A DNA stretch of 64,000 bases from the NCBI GenBank assembly GCA_047345645.1, contig JBLEFH010000007.1. The stretch is one strand, 5' to 3'. Of the stretch, positions 44,389 to 52,240 are shown one piece after another; the first letter of the stretch is position 1; each line of letters starts with the position of its first letter. The notes under the pieces were generated by a model. The model was not told the DNA's origin. It did not search any database and worked only from the letters and a program-made list of their open reading frames with translations. A program made the translations under genes and the position numbers. The stretch is from JBLEFH01 sp047345645. Lineage in GTDB: Bacteria > Pseudomonadota > Alphaproteobacteria > Rhodobacterales > Rhodobacteraceae.

Positions 44389-44898
44389 ATGGCGAACAAC
44401 AACCAGAACGATCCGAACAAATCCGGCGGCAACGGCATGATCATCGGGATCATCGCAATTGTTGCACTTGCGATCCTCGGCTTCCTCTTCCTCGGCGGCG
44501 ACGATGAGACCGTTGTCGAAGGCGACGAGACCACCATCGAACAGAATGCTGAAGAAGCGGCTGGCGATGCAGAAGCAGCGGCTGAAGATGCAGCAGACGC
44601 AGCCGAAGCTGCCGCTGACGAAACCGTTGAAAACGCAGACGCAGCCGCTGATTCCGCTGCTGAAGCAGCTGACGACGCAGCCGATGCGGCTGGCGACGCA
44701 GCAGGCGACGCAATGGACGCGACTGAAGATGCGGCAAATGACGCAGCGGAAGCCGCTGGCGATGCAGCTGACGCCGCTCAGGACGCAGCAAGCGATGCGG
44801 CTGACGCAGCAGGCGACGCAGCCAACGATGCAGCTGAAGCTGCAGGCGATGCGGCTGAAGAAGCTGGCGACGCAGCTGAAGAAGCGACCAGCAACTAA
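44389..44898 (+). CDS. Membrane-anchored Ala/Asp-rich single-helix protein
   Basis: 169 residues, not assigned to a family. A short Asn/Gly-rich N-terminus (MANNNQNDPNKSGGNG), one hydrophobic helix (MIIGIIAIVALAILGFLFLG) and about 115 residues almost entirely of Ala, Asp, Glu and Gly. In the last part acidic residues recur every 3 or 4 positions (spacing 3,4,3,4,4,3,4,4,3,4...; mean close to 3.6), which puts them on one face of a continuous alpha helix with Ala on the others. This resembles LEA-type or coiled hendecad repeats. The orientation (helix in periplasm) is inferred from signal topology. AAAGG precedes ATG 44389. Confidence 0.75.
   Translation: MANNNQNDPNKSGGNGMIIGIIAIVALAILGFLFLGGDDETVVEGDETTIEQNAEEAAGDAEAAAEDAADAAEAAADETVENADAAADSAAEAADDAADAAGDAAGDAMDATEDAANDAAEAAGDAADAAQDAASDAADAAGDAANDAAEAAGDAAEEAGDAAEEATSN
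44540..44880 (+). repeat. Degenerate low-complexity repeat coding (A/x-D-A-A)n
   Basis: DNA of the Ala/Asp-rich tail: repeated GC(A/T)GGCGA(C/T)GC and GCAGCTGA(A/C)GC-like blocks of 9-12 bases, with units such as GDAADAAQDAA and NDAAEAAGDAA at 11-residue spacing. The repetition is imperfect at DNA level, so it looks selected at protein level more than recently slipped. Confidence 0.7.
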
Positions 44899-44923
44899 TC
44901 TGAGTTTCAGATGCGTGAAGAGG

Positions 44924-44953
44924 CCGCAGGCGGAAACGCCTGCGGTCTTTTTT
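44924..44953. terminator. Terminator after the Ala/Asp-rich gene
   Basis: CCGCAGGCG-GAAA-CGCCTGCGG, a perfect 9-bp stem with GNRA loop, followed by TCTTTTTT. It reaches into the stop codon of the convergent DsbA-family gene. Confidence 0.9.
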
Positions 44954-45602
44954 ATTCGGGCTGCATGTCTTTCTGCGCGGTGAGAATTTCCCGCGCGACA
45001 CGTTCCCAGAAATGCGCCGGCTGCGCGCCCGGCACCACATGGGCGCCCGCGATGATGAAGGTCGGCGCGCCGGTGATGCCCATGTCGCGCCCGCGCGCGG
45101 CGTCCGTCTCGACCAGCTCCAGATCCTGATCCGTGGCGAGAAGCCGCGTGATCAGATCCCGGTCGAGCCCGACATGGCCGCCGATCTCGGCCAGCACCTC
45201 CGCATCGCCAATATCCTTGCCGTCGCGGAAATACGCCTCGAAGAGCGCCATGGCGAGGCCGGTTTGCTTGCCCTCGATGCCCGCCCAATGGATGAGCCGA
45301 TGCGCGTCCTGCGTGCGCGGCGTTTTCCCGATCTTGTCGAGGTTCAGAGGCAAATTCATCGCCTCGGCATTCTCGGAGACGGGCATATAGGCCTTGGCCG
45401 CGCCCGCTTTGCCGCCGAATTTCGCTTCGAGATAGGCGCGGCGATCCATCCCACCCGGCGGCATCTCCGGGTTGAGGAAAAACGGATGCCAGCTCACCTC
45501 GAAGGGCGTGTCGCCAATCGCCTCGATGGCGCGGAAGAGGCCCGTGCTGCCGATCCAGCACCAAGGGCAAATCGGGTCCGACCAGATTTCGAGCCGGGTC
45601 AT
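44952..45602 (-). CDS. DsbA-family oxidoreductase (FrnE-like)
   Basis: 216 residues. Thioredoxin fold with a helical insertion: LEIWSDPICPWCWIGSTG carries CPWC, then FFLNPEMPPGGMDRR, ETDAARGRDMGITGAPTFII (cis-Pro loop) and a C-terminal helix. No signal peptide, so cytoplasmic; FrnE-type proteins act in thiol redox or glutathione-dependent isomerisation. Third gene of the bdhA unit, overlapping the patatin gene by ATGA. Confidence 0.88.
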   Translation of the reverse strand: MTRLEIWSDPICPWCWIGSTGLFRAIEAIGDTPFEVSWHPFFLNPEMPPGGMDRRAYLEAKFGGKAGAAKAYMPVSENAEAMNLPLNLDKIGKTPRTQDAHRLIHWAGIEGKQTGLAMALFEAYFRDGKDIGDAEVLAEIGGHVGLDRDLITRLLATDQDLELVETDAARGRDMGITGAPTFIIAGAHVVPGAQPAHFWERVAREILTAQKDMQPE

Positions 45603-46657
45603 GAATACATCTCCGTCAGATTGACCGAGCTTTCCTTGCCAATCTTGTCGCCATTCTGGCGCAGGAAACCGGACATCGCGCGGCGGCCCGCTTCCTTGAG
45701 GTGCAGCAGGAACGCCAGATCCGGCGTCATTTTCGTGGCCACCCCAAGCTGGCGCATGGTCTCGTCATCCATCACCGAATGGATCCGCAGATCGCGCATC
45801 GCGCCCTTGGGGATGTTCCCCTGCGAGGTCAGACGGTTCACGAAAGCCACGGCGCGCAGATCCTTGAGGAGCGACGCGTTGAAGGAGATCTCATTGACAC
45901 GGTTGGAGATTTCCGTCGCCGTATGGGGCACCTGCTCCCGGTAGAGCGGGTTGATATGGATGATCAGAATATCGTCGGCCTTGGTGGTCTCATAGAGCGG
46001 GAAAAGCGACGGGTTCCCCGTATAACCGCCATCCCAATAGGCCTCCATCTGACCGGTTTTCTTATCCTCGATCTCGACCGCCTGATAGATGGTCGGCAAG
46101 CACGCCGAGGCCATGAGCGCGTCGATGGTCACATCGTCGCCGCTGAACACCTTGGCCTTGCCGGTCCGCACATTGGTCGCGTTGATGAAAAGCTGCGGGC
46201 CGTCCTTGGCGCGCAGGCTCTCCTCATCGAGATGCGTCTCCACAAGCTTGCGGAAAGGCTGGATGTTGAACGGGTTATACTCATAGGGCGAGAGGAACCG
46301 GGTCAGCATTTCGGAGCCCCAATAGACCGGGCTCATCTCCAGAATATCGCTGACGAAGCCGGGCGAGGGCGCGACTGTCATGAGCCAGTTCTCGATCGGC
46401 GCGGGCAGGGCGTCTCCGGTGGTGGAGAGCGAGAGCCAGAACTGATCGAGACGGCGGCGCACACCGGCGCGGCCATTCTCATGCCAGCCGATCTTGATCG
46501 CCGCGGCGTTCATCGCGCCCGCCGACGTGGCCGTGACGCCGTCGATCTCAATATCTTTCTCGTCCATGAGCCGGTCCAGCGCGCCCCAGGTGAAGGCGCC
46601 ATGCGCGCCTCCGCCTTGCAGGGCGAGATTGACGACCCGCTTTTTCCTGGCTGCCAT
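45599..46657 (-). CDS. Patatin-like phospholipase
   Basis: 352 residues. Seen: RVVNLALQGGGAHGAFTWGA (oxyanion GGGxxG), GVTATSAGAMNAAAIKIGW (nucleophile Ser in T-S-A-G), YWDGGYTGNPSLFPLYE (catalytic Asp in DGG) and a long C-terminal region (ALLRDLRAVAFVNRL-type helices). It hydrolyses acyl esters; lipid or polyhydroxyalkanoate ester are options. It overlaps bdhA by one base (TGATG), suggesting it could feed 3-hydroxybutyrate metabolism. Confidence 0.9.
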   Translation of the reverse strand: MAARKKRVVNLALQGGGAHGAFTWGALDRLMDEKDIEIDGVTATSAGAMNAAAIKIGWHENGRAGVRRRLDQFWLSLSTTGDALPAPIENWLMTVAPSPGFVSDILEMSPVYWGSEMLTRFLSPYEYNPFNIQPFRKLVETHLDEESLRAKDGPQLFINATNVRTGKAKVFSGDDVTIDALMASACLPTIYQAVEIEDKKTGQMEAYWDGGYTGNPSLFPLYETTKADDILIIHINPLYREQVPHTATEISNRVNEISFNASLLKDLRAVAFVNRLTSQGNIPKGAMRDLRIHSVMDDETMRQLGVATKMTPDLAFLLHLKEAGRRAMSGFLRQNGDKIGKESSVNLTEMYS

Positions 46658-47442
46658 CAGAGGGCCGTCCAGCCGCCATCAACGGAGAGGGTGGTGCCGG
46701 TGATCTGCTCGGCCGAGTCCGAGCAGAGGAACGCCACGATGCCGCCGATCTGCTCGGTGGTCGCAAATTCCTTGGAGGGCTGACGCTCCAGCAGAACCTC
46801 TTTGATCGCGGTTTCGCGGTCCATGTCGTATTTCTTCATGGTGTCCGGGATCTGGCTCTCGACCAGCGGCGTCATCACATAGCCGGGGCAGATCGCGTTG
46901 CAGGTAATCGGCTCCTGCGCCGTCTCCAGCCCGATCACTTTGGTCAGGCCGACAACGCCGTGCTTGGCCGCGACATAAGCGGATTTATAGGGCGAGGCGG
47001 TCAGGCCATGGGCCGAGGCGATGTTGACGATCCGGCCCCAGCCTTGCGCGCGCATCTGCGTGACGGCGGCAGCCGAGGTGTGGAAGGCCGAGGACATGTT
47101 GATCGCGATGATCGCGTCCCATTTCTCGGTCGGAAATTCCTCGATCCCGGCGACATGCTGAATGCCCGCATTGTTCACCAGAATATCGACCTTGCCGAGC
47201 TGCTCCGCCGCTTTCCTGATCAACTCGCGACATTCCTCGGGCTTCGACATATCCGCCTTGATATAGACGACTTTCGAGCCGGTCTCCGCCGCGATCTCTT
47301 CAGCGAGTTTGTGGTCCTCGTCATTATCGGTGAAGCTGTTGAGCGCGACATGCGCCCCCAGACGGGCCATTTCCTTCGCAATCCCGAGACCGATCCCCGA
47401 ATTTGATCCGGTGATCACGGCGGTCTTACCTTTAATTGACAT
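46657..47442 (-). CDS. bdhA: D-3-hydroxybutyrate dehydrogenase
   Basis: 261 residues, short-chain dehydrogenase. Seen: AVITGSNSGIGLGIAKEMAR (NAD loop), NNAGIQHVAGIEEFPTEKWD (3HBDH-typical), SAHGLTASPYKSAYVAAKHG (catalytic Ser-Tyr-Lys) and CPGYVMTPLVESQIPD. It converts 3-hydroxybutyrate to acetoacetate during polyhydroxybutyrate turnover. AAGGAGC precedes ATG 47442. Head of a three-gene leftward unit with the patatin and DsbA-family genes. Confidence 0.93.
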   Translation of the reverse strand: MSIKGKTAVITGSNSGIGLGIAKEMARLGAHVALNSFTDNDEDHKLAEEIAAETGSKVVYIKADMSKPEECRELIRKAAEQLGKVDILVNNAGIQHVAGIEEFPTEKWDAIIAINMSSAFHTSAAAVTQMRAQGWGRIVNIASAHGLTASPYKSAYVAAKHGVVGLTKVIGLETAQEPITCNAICPGYVMTPLVESQIPDTMKKYDMDRETAIKEVLLERQPSKEFATTEQIGGIVAFLCSDSAEQITGTTLSVDGGWTAL

Positions 47443-47548
47443 GACAGTGTGCTCCTTGTCGATTATCTGACGGGAACGTAACCGCTTGATGGGACAATTT
47501 CGAGAGGAACCGCGCGGATGTCCTTCGCAAAATCTCTTGATGACTCAT

Positions 47549-47575
47549 AAAAAAATGCCCTCCCGAAGGAGGGCA
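47549..47575 (-). terminator. Strong leftward terminator with no gene upstream of it
   Basis: Read on the minus strand: TGCCCTCC-TTCG-GGAGGGCA followed by TTTTTTT (plus-strand A-run 47549-47555). This is a textbook UUCG hairpin pointing leftward. The next gene to its right (47735) runs rightward, so no annotated transcript ends here. Confidence 0.85.
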
Positions 47576-47734
47576 CAGTCATGAGGCAGGTTTCATACAG
47601 GCAAGAAACCTATCGAGCAGTAACTTCACTATAGGCCATACATCGCCGTTCTCCAACTTGAATTTGCAGAAATGGCAAAGGCTTGTAGGCTGACCCCATA
47701 AAACAAGGCGATTCGAGCAGGAGCTGTGACAAAG
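47556..47734 (-). ncRNA. Candidate leftward small RNA ending at the orphan terminator
   Basis: The gap between bdhA (start 47442) and the peptide-binding protein (start 47735) is 292 bp and contains an isolated leftward terminator. A transcript of about 100-180 nt starting somewhere in 47640-47734 would explain it. No convincing promoter or coding frame was seen: a 29-codon frame starts at minus-strand ATG near 47699, without a clear ribosome-binding site. Confidence 0.35.
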
Positions 47735-49543
47735 ATGACACTTAACAAGACGATACGGGGGCTTTTGCTGGCCAGCGCGGTGATTCCTTTTGCCGCATGG
47801 GCCGAGCCTCAGCATGGGATCGCGATGTATGGCGCACCGGCGCTGGAGGAGGGGTTTACCCAACTTCCCTATGTGAACCCCGAAGCGCCCAAGGGCGGCG
47901 AGATCGTCTATGGCGAGAGCGGCAGTTTCGACTCGCTCAACCCCTATATTCTCAAGGGCCGCCCGGCTTACGGCGTGCAGGCACATATGGTCGAGACCCT
48001 GATGGGCCGAAATTATGACGAGCCGTTCGGGCTTTACGGGCTTCTGGCCGAAAGCATCGAGACCGATGAGGCGCGCAGTTTCGTCGAGTTCACCCTGCGC
48101 GAGGAGGCGACCTTCTCCGATGGCTCGCCCGTCACCGTGGAGGATGTGATCTGGTCCATGGAGACGCTGGCGAGCGACGGCCACCCGCGCTATCGCAACG
48201 CCTGGGAAAAGGTCGAGAGCAGCGAGCAGGTGGACGAGCGCACGGTGCGTTTCACCTTCTCCGAAGCCGACCGCGAATTGCCGCTGATCATCGGCCTGCG
48301 TCCGATCCTCAAAAAAGGCTTCTACGACGACAAGGATTTTGCGGAATCGGGCCTCGACGCGCCGATTGCCTCCGGCCCCTATATCCTCGGCGATTTCGAG
48401 CCGGGCCGCTTCATCGAGTTCACCCGCAACCCCGATTACTGGGGCGCGGATCTGCCGATCAACAAGGGCCAGCACAATCTCGACACCATCCGCTACGAGT
48501 ATTTCGTGGACAGCAATGCGGCGTGGGAATCCTTCAAGGCGGGCGAAATTTCTGTTCACCGGGAAGGGGATGCGCAACGTTGGGCCACGCAATACGACTT
48601 CCCGGCGGTCACCAATGGCGAGATCGTCAAGGAAGAGGTCGAACATCAACGTCCCTCGGGGATGCAGGGCTTCGTGTTCAACACCCGCAAGCCGATTTTC
48701 GAGGATCCGCGGGTGCGCGAGGCGCTGATCCGGGTGTTCAATTATGAATTCATCAACCGGACCCTGAATGACGGCACCTTGCCGCGCGCCGAAAGCTATT
48801 TCTCCAACTCGGATTTGGGGATGCAGCACGGGCCGGCGCAGGGACAGGTGAAGGAGTTGCTGGAGCAATATGAGGACATTCCGGAGGGCGCGCTGGAAGG
48901 CTACGCCCTGCCGAAATCCGATGGGACCGAGCGCAACCGTGCCAATATCCGCGCCGCGATGAAGCTTCTCAACGAGGCCGGGTGGCAGGTCGAGAACGGG
49001 ATTTTGCAGAAGGACGGCCAGCCCTTCAGTTTCGAGATCCTGCTCGGCTCATCCAGCAATGAACCGGTGACAAACCTCTATGTCAACGCGCTGAAATCGC
49101 TTGGGATTACCGCGAATGTGCGGCTGATCGACGACAGCCAGTATCAGACCCGCCAGAAAGCCTATGATTACGACATGATCTATGGCCACCCGGTTTACGG
49201 CGTCTGGCCGCTCTCACTCAGCCCCGGCAATGAGCTGAACCTCTATTTCGGCTCGGACGGCGTCGAGGCGGAGGGCACGCGCAACTATGCGGGCATCAAT
49301 TCCGAAGCGGTGGACGGGTTGATCAACACCATCCTGACCGCCGAGGATGAAGACACTTTCATCGCCGCGACCCGCGCGCTCGACCGGGTGCTGACCGCCG
49401 GGCGCTATATCGTCCCGACCTGGTATCAGGATGTCTCGCGCCTCGCCTATGACGCGGATCTGACCCATGCTGAAGAGGTCCCGATGTGGGGCGATTGGGT
49501 AGGCTTCCTGCCCGAAGTCTGGTGGAGCAAATCCGCAGAGTGA
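47735..49543 (+). CDS. Periplasmic oligopeptide-binding protein (SBP family 5, YejA-like), orphan
   Basis: 602 residues. Signal peptide (TIRGLLLASAVIPFAAWA, cleavage before EPQHG) and a full family-5 binding domain: LPYVNPEAPKGGEIVYGESG, FDSLNPYILKGRPAYGVQAH, ADFTL-type FTLREEATFSDGSPVTVEDV, IASGPYILGDFEPGRFIEFT, YFSNSDL and VPTWYQDVSRLAYD. YejA-type proteins normally precede permease and ATPase genes; here a terminator follows directly, so its transporter is elsewhere. Start at ATG 47735, 11 bases after AGGAG; a GTG at 47726 is too close to that site. Confidence 0.92.
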   Translation: MTLNKTIRGLLLASAVIPFAAWAEPQHGIAMYGAPALEEGFTQLPYVNPEAPKGGEIVYGESGSFDSLNPYILKGRPAYGVQAHMVETLMGRNYDEPFGLYGLLAESIETDEARSFVEFTLREEATFSDGSPVTVEDVIWSMETLASDGHPRYRNAWEKVESSEQVDERTVRFTFSEADRELPLIIGLRPILKKGFYDDKDFAESGLDAPIASGPYILGDFEPGRFIEFTRNPDYWGADLPINKGQHNLDTIRYEYFVDSNAAWESFKAGEISVHREGDAQRWATQYDFPAVTNGEIVKEEVEHQRPSGMQGFVFNTRKPIFEDPRVREALIRVFNYEFINRTLNDGTLPRAESYFSNSDLGMQHGPAQGQVKELLEQYEDIPEGALEGYALPKSDGTERNRANIRAAMKLLNEAGWQVENGILQKDGQPFSFEILLGSSSNEPVTNLYVNALKSLGITANVRLIDDSQYQTRQKAYDYDMIYGHPVYGVWPLSLSPGNELNLYFGSDGVEAEGTRNYAGINSEAVDGLINTILTAEDEDTFIAATRALDRVLTAGRYIVPTWYQDVSRLAYDADLTHAEEVPMWGDWVGFLPEVWWSKSAE

Positions 49544-49560
49544 GTTGATCTCAAACGAAA

Positions 49561-49584
49561 ACGGCGCTTCGGCGCCGTTTTTTT
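49561..49584. terminator. Terminator between peptide-binding protein and DUF502 gene
   Basis: ACGGCGC-TTCG-GCGCCGT then TTTTTTT (49578-49584), with GAAAA before the stem. The T-run overlaps the stop codon of the convergent DUF502 gene. Confidence 0.9.
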
Positions 49585-50257
49585 AAACGTGCGGAATATC
49601 CGTCTGATGGGGCGGCTCGATGATGTGATCCTCGACATATTCCGGCGTCACCAGCCCGCCCGAAATGATCAGCTTCGCCGCTTCCTCGACCGACATGGAG
49701 AGCAGCGTCAGATCCTCGCGCGGCACGAAGAGAAGGAAGCCACTGGTCGGGTTCGGCGTCGTTGGAAGAAACACGCTGACAAGGTCATTATGGCCCGCCT
49801 TATGGGGGATCTCGCCGGTCGTGTCGGTCGAGACAAAAACGATGCACCAGATGCCCTTGCGCGGATATTCGACAAGGCAAACCTGTTGAAAATTATTGCC
49901 ATTTTGCGACAGGATCGTCTCGATGATCTGCTTCACGCCGCCATAGATATTGCGCACGACCGGTGTGCGATCGACCAGACGTTCGGTCATGCGCAGAAGT
50001 TGCCGCCCGAACATGCCCTTGGTCACAGCGCCGATGAGCGTGGTGAAGACCACAAACACCAACACGCCGTAGCCGAAGATGTTTTTGCCTAAGTAAGTCT
50101 GCGGGTTATAGGCACCGGGCAGGAAGGGCAGCACCCGCGCGTCAATGAAATTCACCATGGTCATGATGAGCCACATGGTCAGCAGGATTGGCATCACCAC
50201 GACGAGGCCGGTGAAGAAATTCGCTTGCAGACGTTGGAAGAGCGATGGTTTTTGCAT
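49583..50257 (-). CDS. DUF502 family membrane protein
   Basis: 224 residues. Two N-terminal membrane helices (FFTGLVVVMPILLTMWLIMT and NIFGYGVLVFVVFTTLIGAV) and a soluble domain with the DUF502 pattern VDRTPVVRNIYGGVKQIIET, VCLVEYPRKGIWCIVFVSTD, VFLPTTPNPTSGFLLFVPRE and SVEEAAKLIISGGLVTPE. Function unknown across the family. It follows psuG by 27 bases, so it may share the psu transcript. Confidence 0.9.
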   Translation of the reverse strand: MQKPSLFQRLQANFFTGLVVVMPILLTMWLIMTMVNFIDARVLPFLPGAYNPQTYLGKNIFGYGVLVFVVFTTLIGAVTKGMFGRQLLRMTERLVDRTPVVRNIYGGVKQIIETILSQNGNNFQQVCLVEYPRKGIWCIVFVSTDTTGEIPHKAGHNDLVSVFLPTTPNPTSGFLLFVPREDLTLLSMSVEEAAKLIISGGLVTPEYVEDHIIEPPHQTDIPHV

Positions 50258-50284
50258 GTCAGCTCATCAGGTTAGCGCCGGGTC

Positions 50285-51181
50285 TTACGAAAGCATCTCC
50301 CGCGCGATTGCGGCGGCGAGTTTCGCGTTATTCTTCACCAGCGCGATATTGGCGGTCAAGGAGCGGCCTTGGGTCAACTCGAAAATCCGCGCGAGCAGGA
50401 AGGGTGTGACCTCTTTTGCGGCAATGTTCTGAGCCTCTGCCTCAGACAGCGCCTTTTCGATCACCGGGATAATCACGTCGCGGGAAATCTCGTCAGCTTC
50501 GGGGATCGGGTTCGCCACAAGCTGGCCGCCGGGAATCCCCATTTTCTGTTTGAGAATATGGGCTTGCGCAATGTCTTTCGCGTGATCCATGCGGAAGGGC
50601 GCGCGGATGCCGGAGTCGCGGGACCAGAAGGCAGGGAATGCGTCGCTTTGATAACAAAGCACCGGAACCCCTTGGGTTTCCAGCACTTCCAGCGTTTTGG
50701 GAATGTCGAGAATGGCCTTCGCACCCGCCGCAACGACCGTCACCGGCGTTTGCGCGAGTTCCAAGAGATCGGCGGAAATGTCGAAACTCGTCTCCGCGCC
50801 GCGATGCACCCCGCCGATGCCGCCGGTGGCAAAAACGGAGATCCCGGCCTGATGCGCGCAGATCATCGTGGCGGCCACGGTGGTCGCGCCATCCCGGCCC
50901 GTCGCCATCGCGGCAGCAAGATCGGCGCGGGAAAGCTTCAGCACATTTTCCTTTTGGCCAAGCGCCGTTAGCTCGTCCTCTTCAAGTCCGATATGCAGCT
51001 CGCCGCCGAGAACCGCGATGGTCGCCGGAACCGCGCCCGCATCGCGAATGACCTGCTCCACCTCGCGGGCCGTGTCCACATTTTGCGGATAGGGCATCCC
51101 GTGGGTGATGATGGTGCTTTCCAGCGCCACAATCGGTTCATTTTTCTCTTTCGCAGCAGCGACTTCGGCAGAAAATTTCAT
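50285..51181 (-). CDS. psuG: Pseudouridine-5'-phosphate glycosidase
   Basis: 298 residues. It cleaves the C-C glycosidic bond of pseudouridine 5'-phosphate into uracil and ribose 5-phosphate. Seen: VALESTIITHGMPYPQNVDT, GTRxGATT-type ATGRDGATTVAATMICAH, FATGGIGGVHRGAETSFDIS, VLCYQSDAFPAFW and NPIPEADEI, all PsuG hallmarks. Overlaps psuK by ATGA, with kinase upstream, matching the order of the reactions. Confidence 0.95.
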   Translation of the reverse strand: MKFSAEVAAAKEKNEPIVALESTIITHGMPYPQNVDTAREVEQVIRDAGAVPATIAVLGGELHIGLEEDELTALGQKENVLKLSRADLAAAMATGRDGATTVAATMICAHQAGISVFATGGIGGVHRGAETSFDISADLLELAQTPVTVVAAGAKAILDIPKTLEVLETQGVPVLCYQSDAFPAFWSRDSGIRAPFRMDHAKDIAQAHILKQKMGIPGGQLVANPIPEADEISRDVIIPVIEKALSEAEAQNIAAKEVTPFLLARIFELTQGRSLTANIALVKNNAKLAAAIAREMLS

Positions 51182-52041
51182 GTCGGGTCCTTGGTCATGT
51201 GGGTCTGGGCGGCGGCGATGGCGGCTTCCAGCGCATCCTGGCGGGAGAGGCCCGCGATTTCGGCCATGATATGCCCGGCCATGAAACTGTCGCCCGCGCC
51301 GGTGACGATCCGGGTTTCAATCGGGGGCGGGGTCGCGGCGTGAATCGCGGAAGGATCGGCGCAGACACATTCCGCGCTGCCATCGGTGACCAGCACCCGC
51401 GCCGCGCCCATCTCCAAGAGCGCATCGGCGGCATCGCGGGCCGTGATCACATCCTTGCCGGAGATCACCCGCGCCTCATGCGTGTTGCAATAGAGCAGCC
51501 CGCGCCCGCCGGTGACGAAACCGCGTAGCCGCTCCGCTTTGCCGGGGCTGGCCGGAACCAGCCGCAAATCCGCGCCCGCCAGCGTTTCGTGCGCGGCGAG
51601 GGCGGCAAGGGTGGTTTCCGTCAGATTGCCGTCGATCACCACCGGAAGGCGCGGCGGGTCCATCTTGGCGAGCGGCTCGACCAGCGCTTCGTCCACCGCC
51701 TCAAGCGAACGCGCATCGAAAATCGCGCCGACAAGGCCATTGGCGGCCTCGACGGCAATATAGGTGTCGGTCGGGCGATCCGTGCGGTATAGATAGCGCG
51801 TCTCAATTCCGCGCGCCTCGATCACCTCGGTCAGCGCATCGCCCAAAGCATCGCGGCCAATGGCGGAGACCAGCGCGACCTTCGCCCCATGCCCCACCAG
51901 TTTCAGCGCGATATTGAGCCCGACACCGCCCGGATGGCGCGACACCGTGCCCGGCATATCATCGTGAAGCTGCATCACGCGGGCCGAGCGCGCGATCACA
52001 TCCCAATTGGCAGAGCCGATTACCGTAATGAAATCCGTCAT
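51178..52041 (-). CDS. psuK: Pseudouridine kinase (PfkB family)
   Basis: 287 residues. PfkB/ribokinase fold: ITVIGSANWDVIARSAR, GTVSRHPGGVGLNIALKLVG (substrate-binding Gly pair), TDRPTDTYIAVEAANGLVGA and IVTGAGDSFMAGHIMAEIAG with the catalytic Asp in GAGD. Role assigned from the overlap with psuG. Start at ATG 52041 with AGGAGGGAT upstream, the strongest ribosome-binding site nearby; a 28-codon extension lacks one. No uridine/pseudouridine transporter is visible next to it. Confidence 0.9.
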   Translation of the reverse strand: MTDFITVIGSANWDVIARSARVMQLHDDMPGTVSRHPGGVGLNIALKLVGHGAKVALVSAIGRDALGDALTEVIEARGIETRYLYRTDRPTDTYIAVEAANGLVGAIFDARSLEAVDEALVEPLAKMDPPRLPVVIDGNLTETTLAALAAHETLAGADLRLVPASPGKAERLRGFVTGGRGLLYCNTHEARVISGKDVITARDAADALLEMGAARVLVTDGSAECVCADPSAIHAATPPPIETRIVTGAGDSFMAGHIMAEIAGLSRQDALEAAIAAAQTHMTKDPT

Positions 52042-52113
52042 ATCCCTCCTATGTCCCGGCGGCCTCGCGCGTGCAAGGGGGAAGGGGGGTTGCGCAGGGC
52101 GGGAAATGCGCGT

Positions 52114-52127
52114 ATGTGGCCCCACAT
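52114..52127. promoter_or_regulatory. Palindrome ATGTGG-CC-CCACAT between psuK and rpsB
   Basis: Six-base perfect arms with a two-base centre, 73 bp upstream of psuK and 114 bp upstream of rpsB. The centre is too small for an RNA hairpin, so a DNA operator is more likely. Confidence 0.35.
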
Positions 52128-52186
52128 TGAAAACACAGGTGGCGTTTTGGGCCTATGGGGGAGACATCCTCATCAGGTCCGCCGGT

Positions 52187-52200
52187 CGGGGGAGACCCCG
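52187..52200 (+). promoter_or_regulatory. GNRA hairpin in rpsB leader
   Basis: CGGGG-GAGA-CCCCG in the predicted 5' untranslated region, 40 bases before the rpsB start. Ribosomal protein S2 leaders are autoregulated in several bacteria; whether this one is part of such an element cannot be told. Confidence 0.35.
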
Positions 52201-52240
52201 TGACGCGCTGCCGAGGAAGAACCGGAAAGGATATACGCAT

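Noticed and set aside
44540..44880. CRISPR-like or minisatellite array
   Set aside because: Units are 9-12 bases, variable and in frame with a protein; no spacers or leader.
44323..45570. 415-codon leftward frame rich in Cys/Ser/Phe
   Set aside because: Complement of the Ala/Asp repeat; the Cys-rich look is a by-product of reading GCA/GAC repeats backwards.
47579..48868. Leftward frame ending at the orphan terminator with CxxC pairs (CHLCH, LCHFCK)
   Set aside because: No start codon within the intergenic part; upstream it is antisense to the peptide-binding protein. The terminator may serve an RNA instead.
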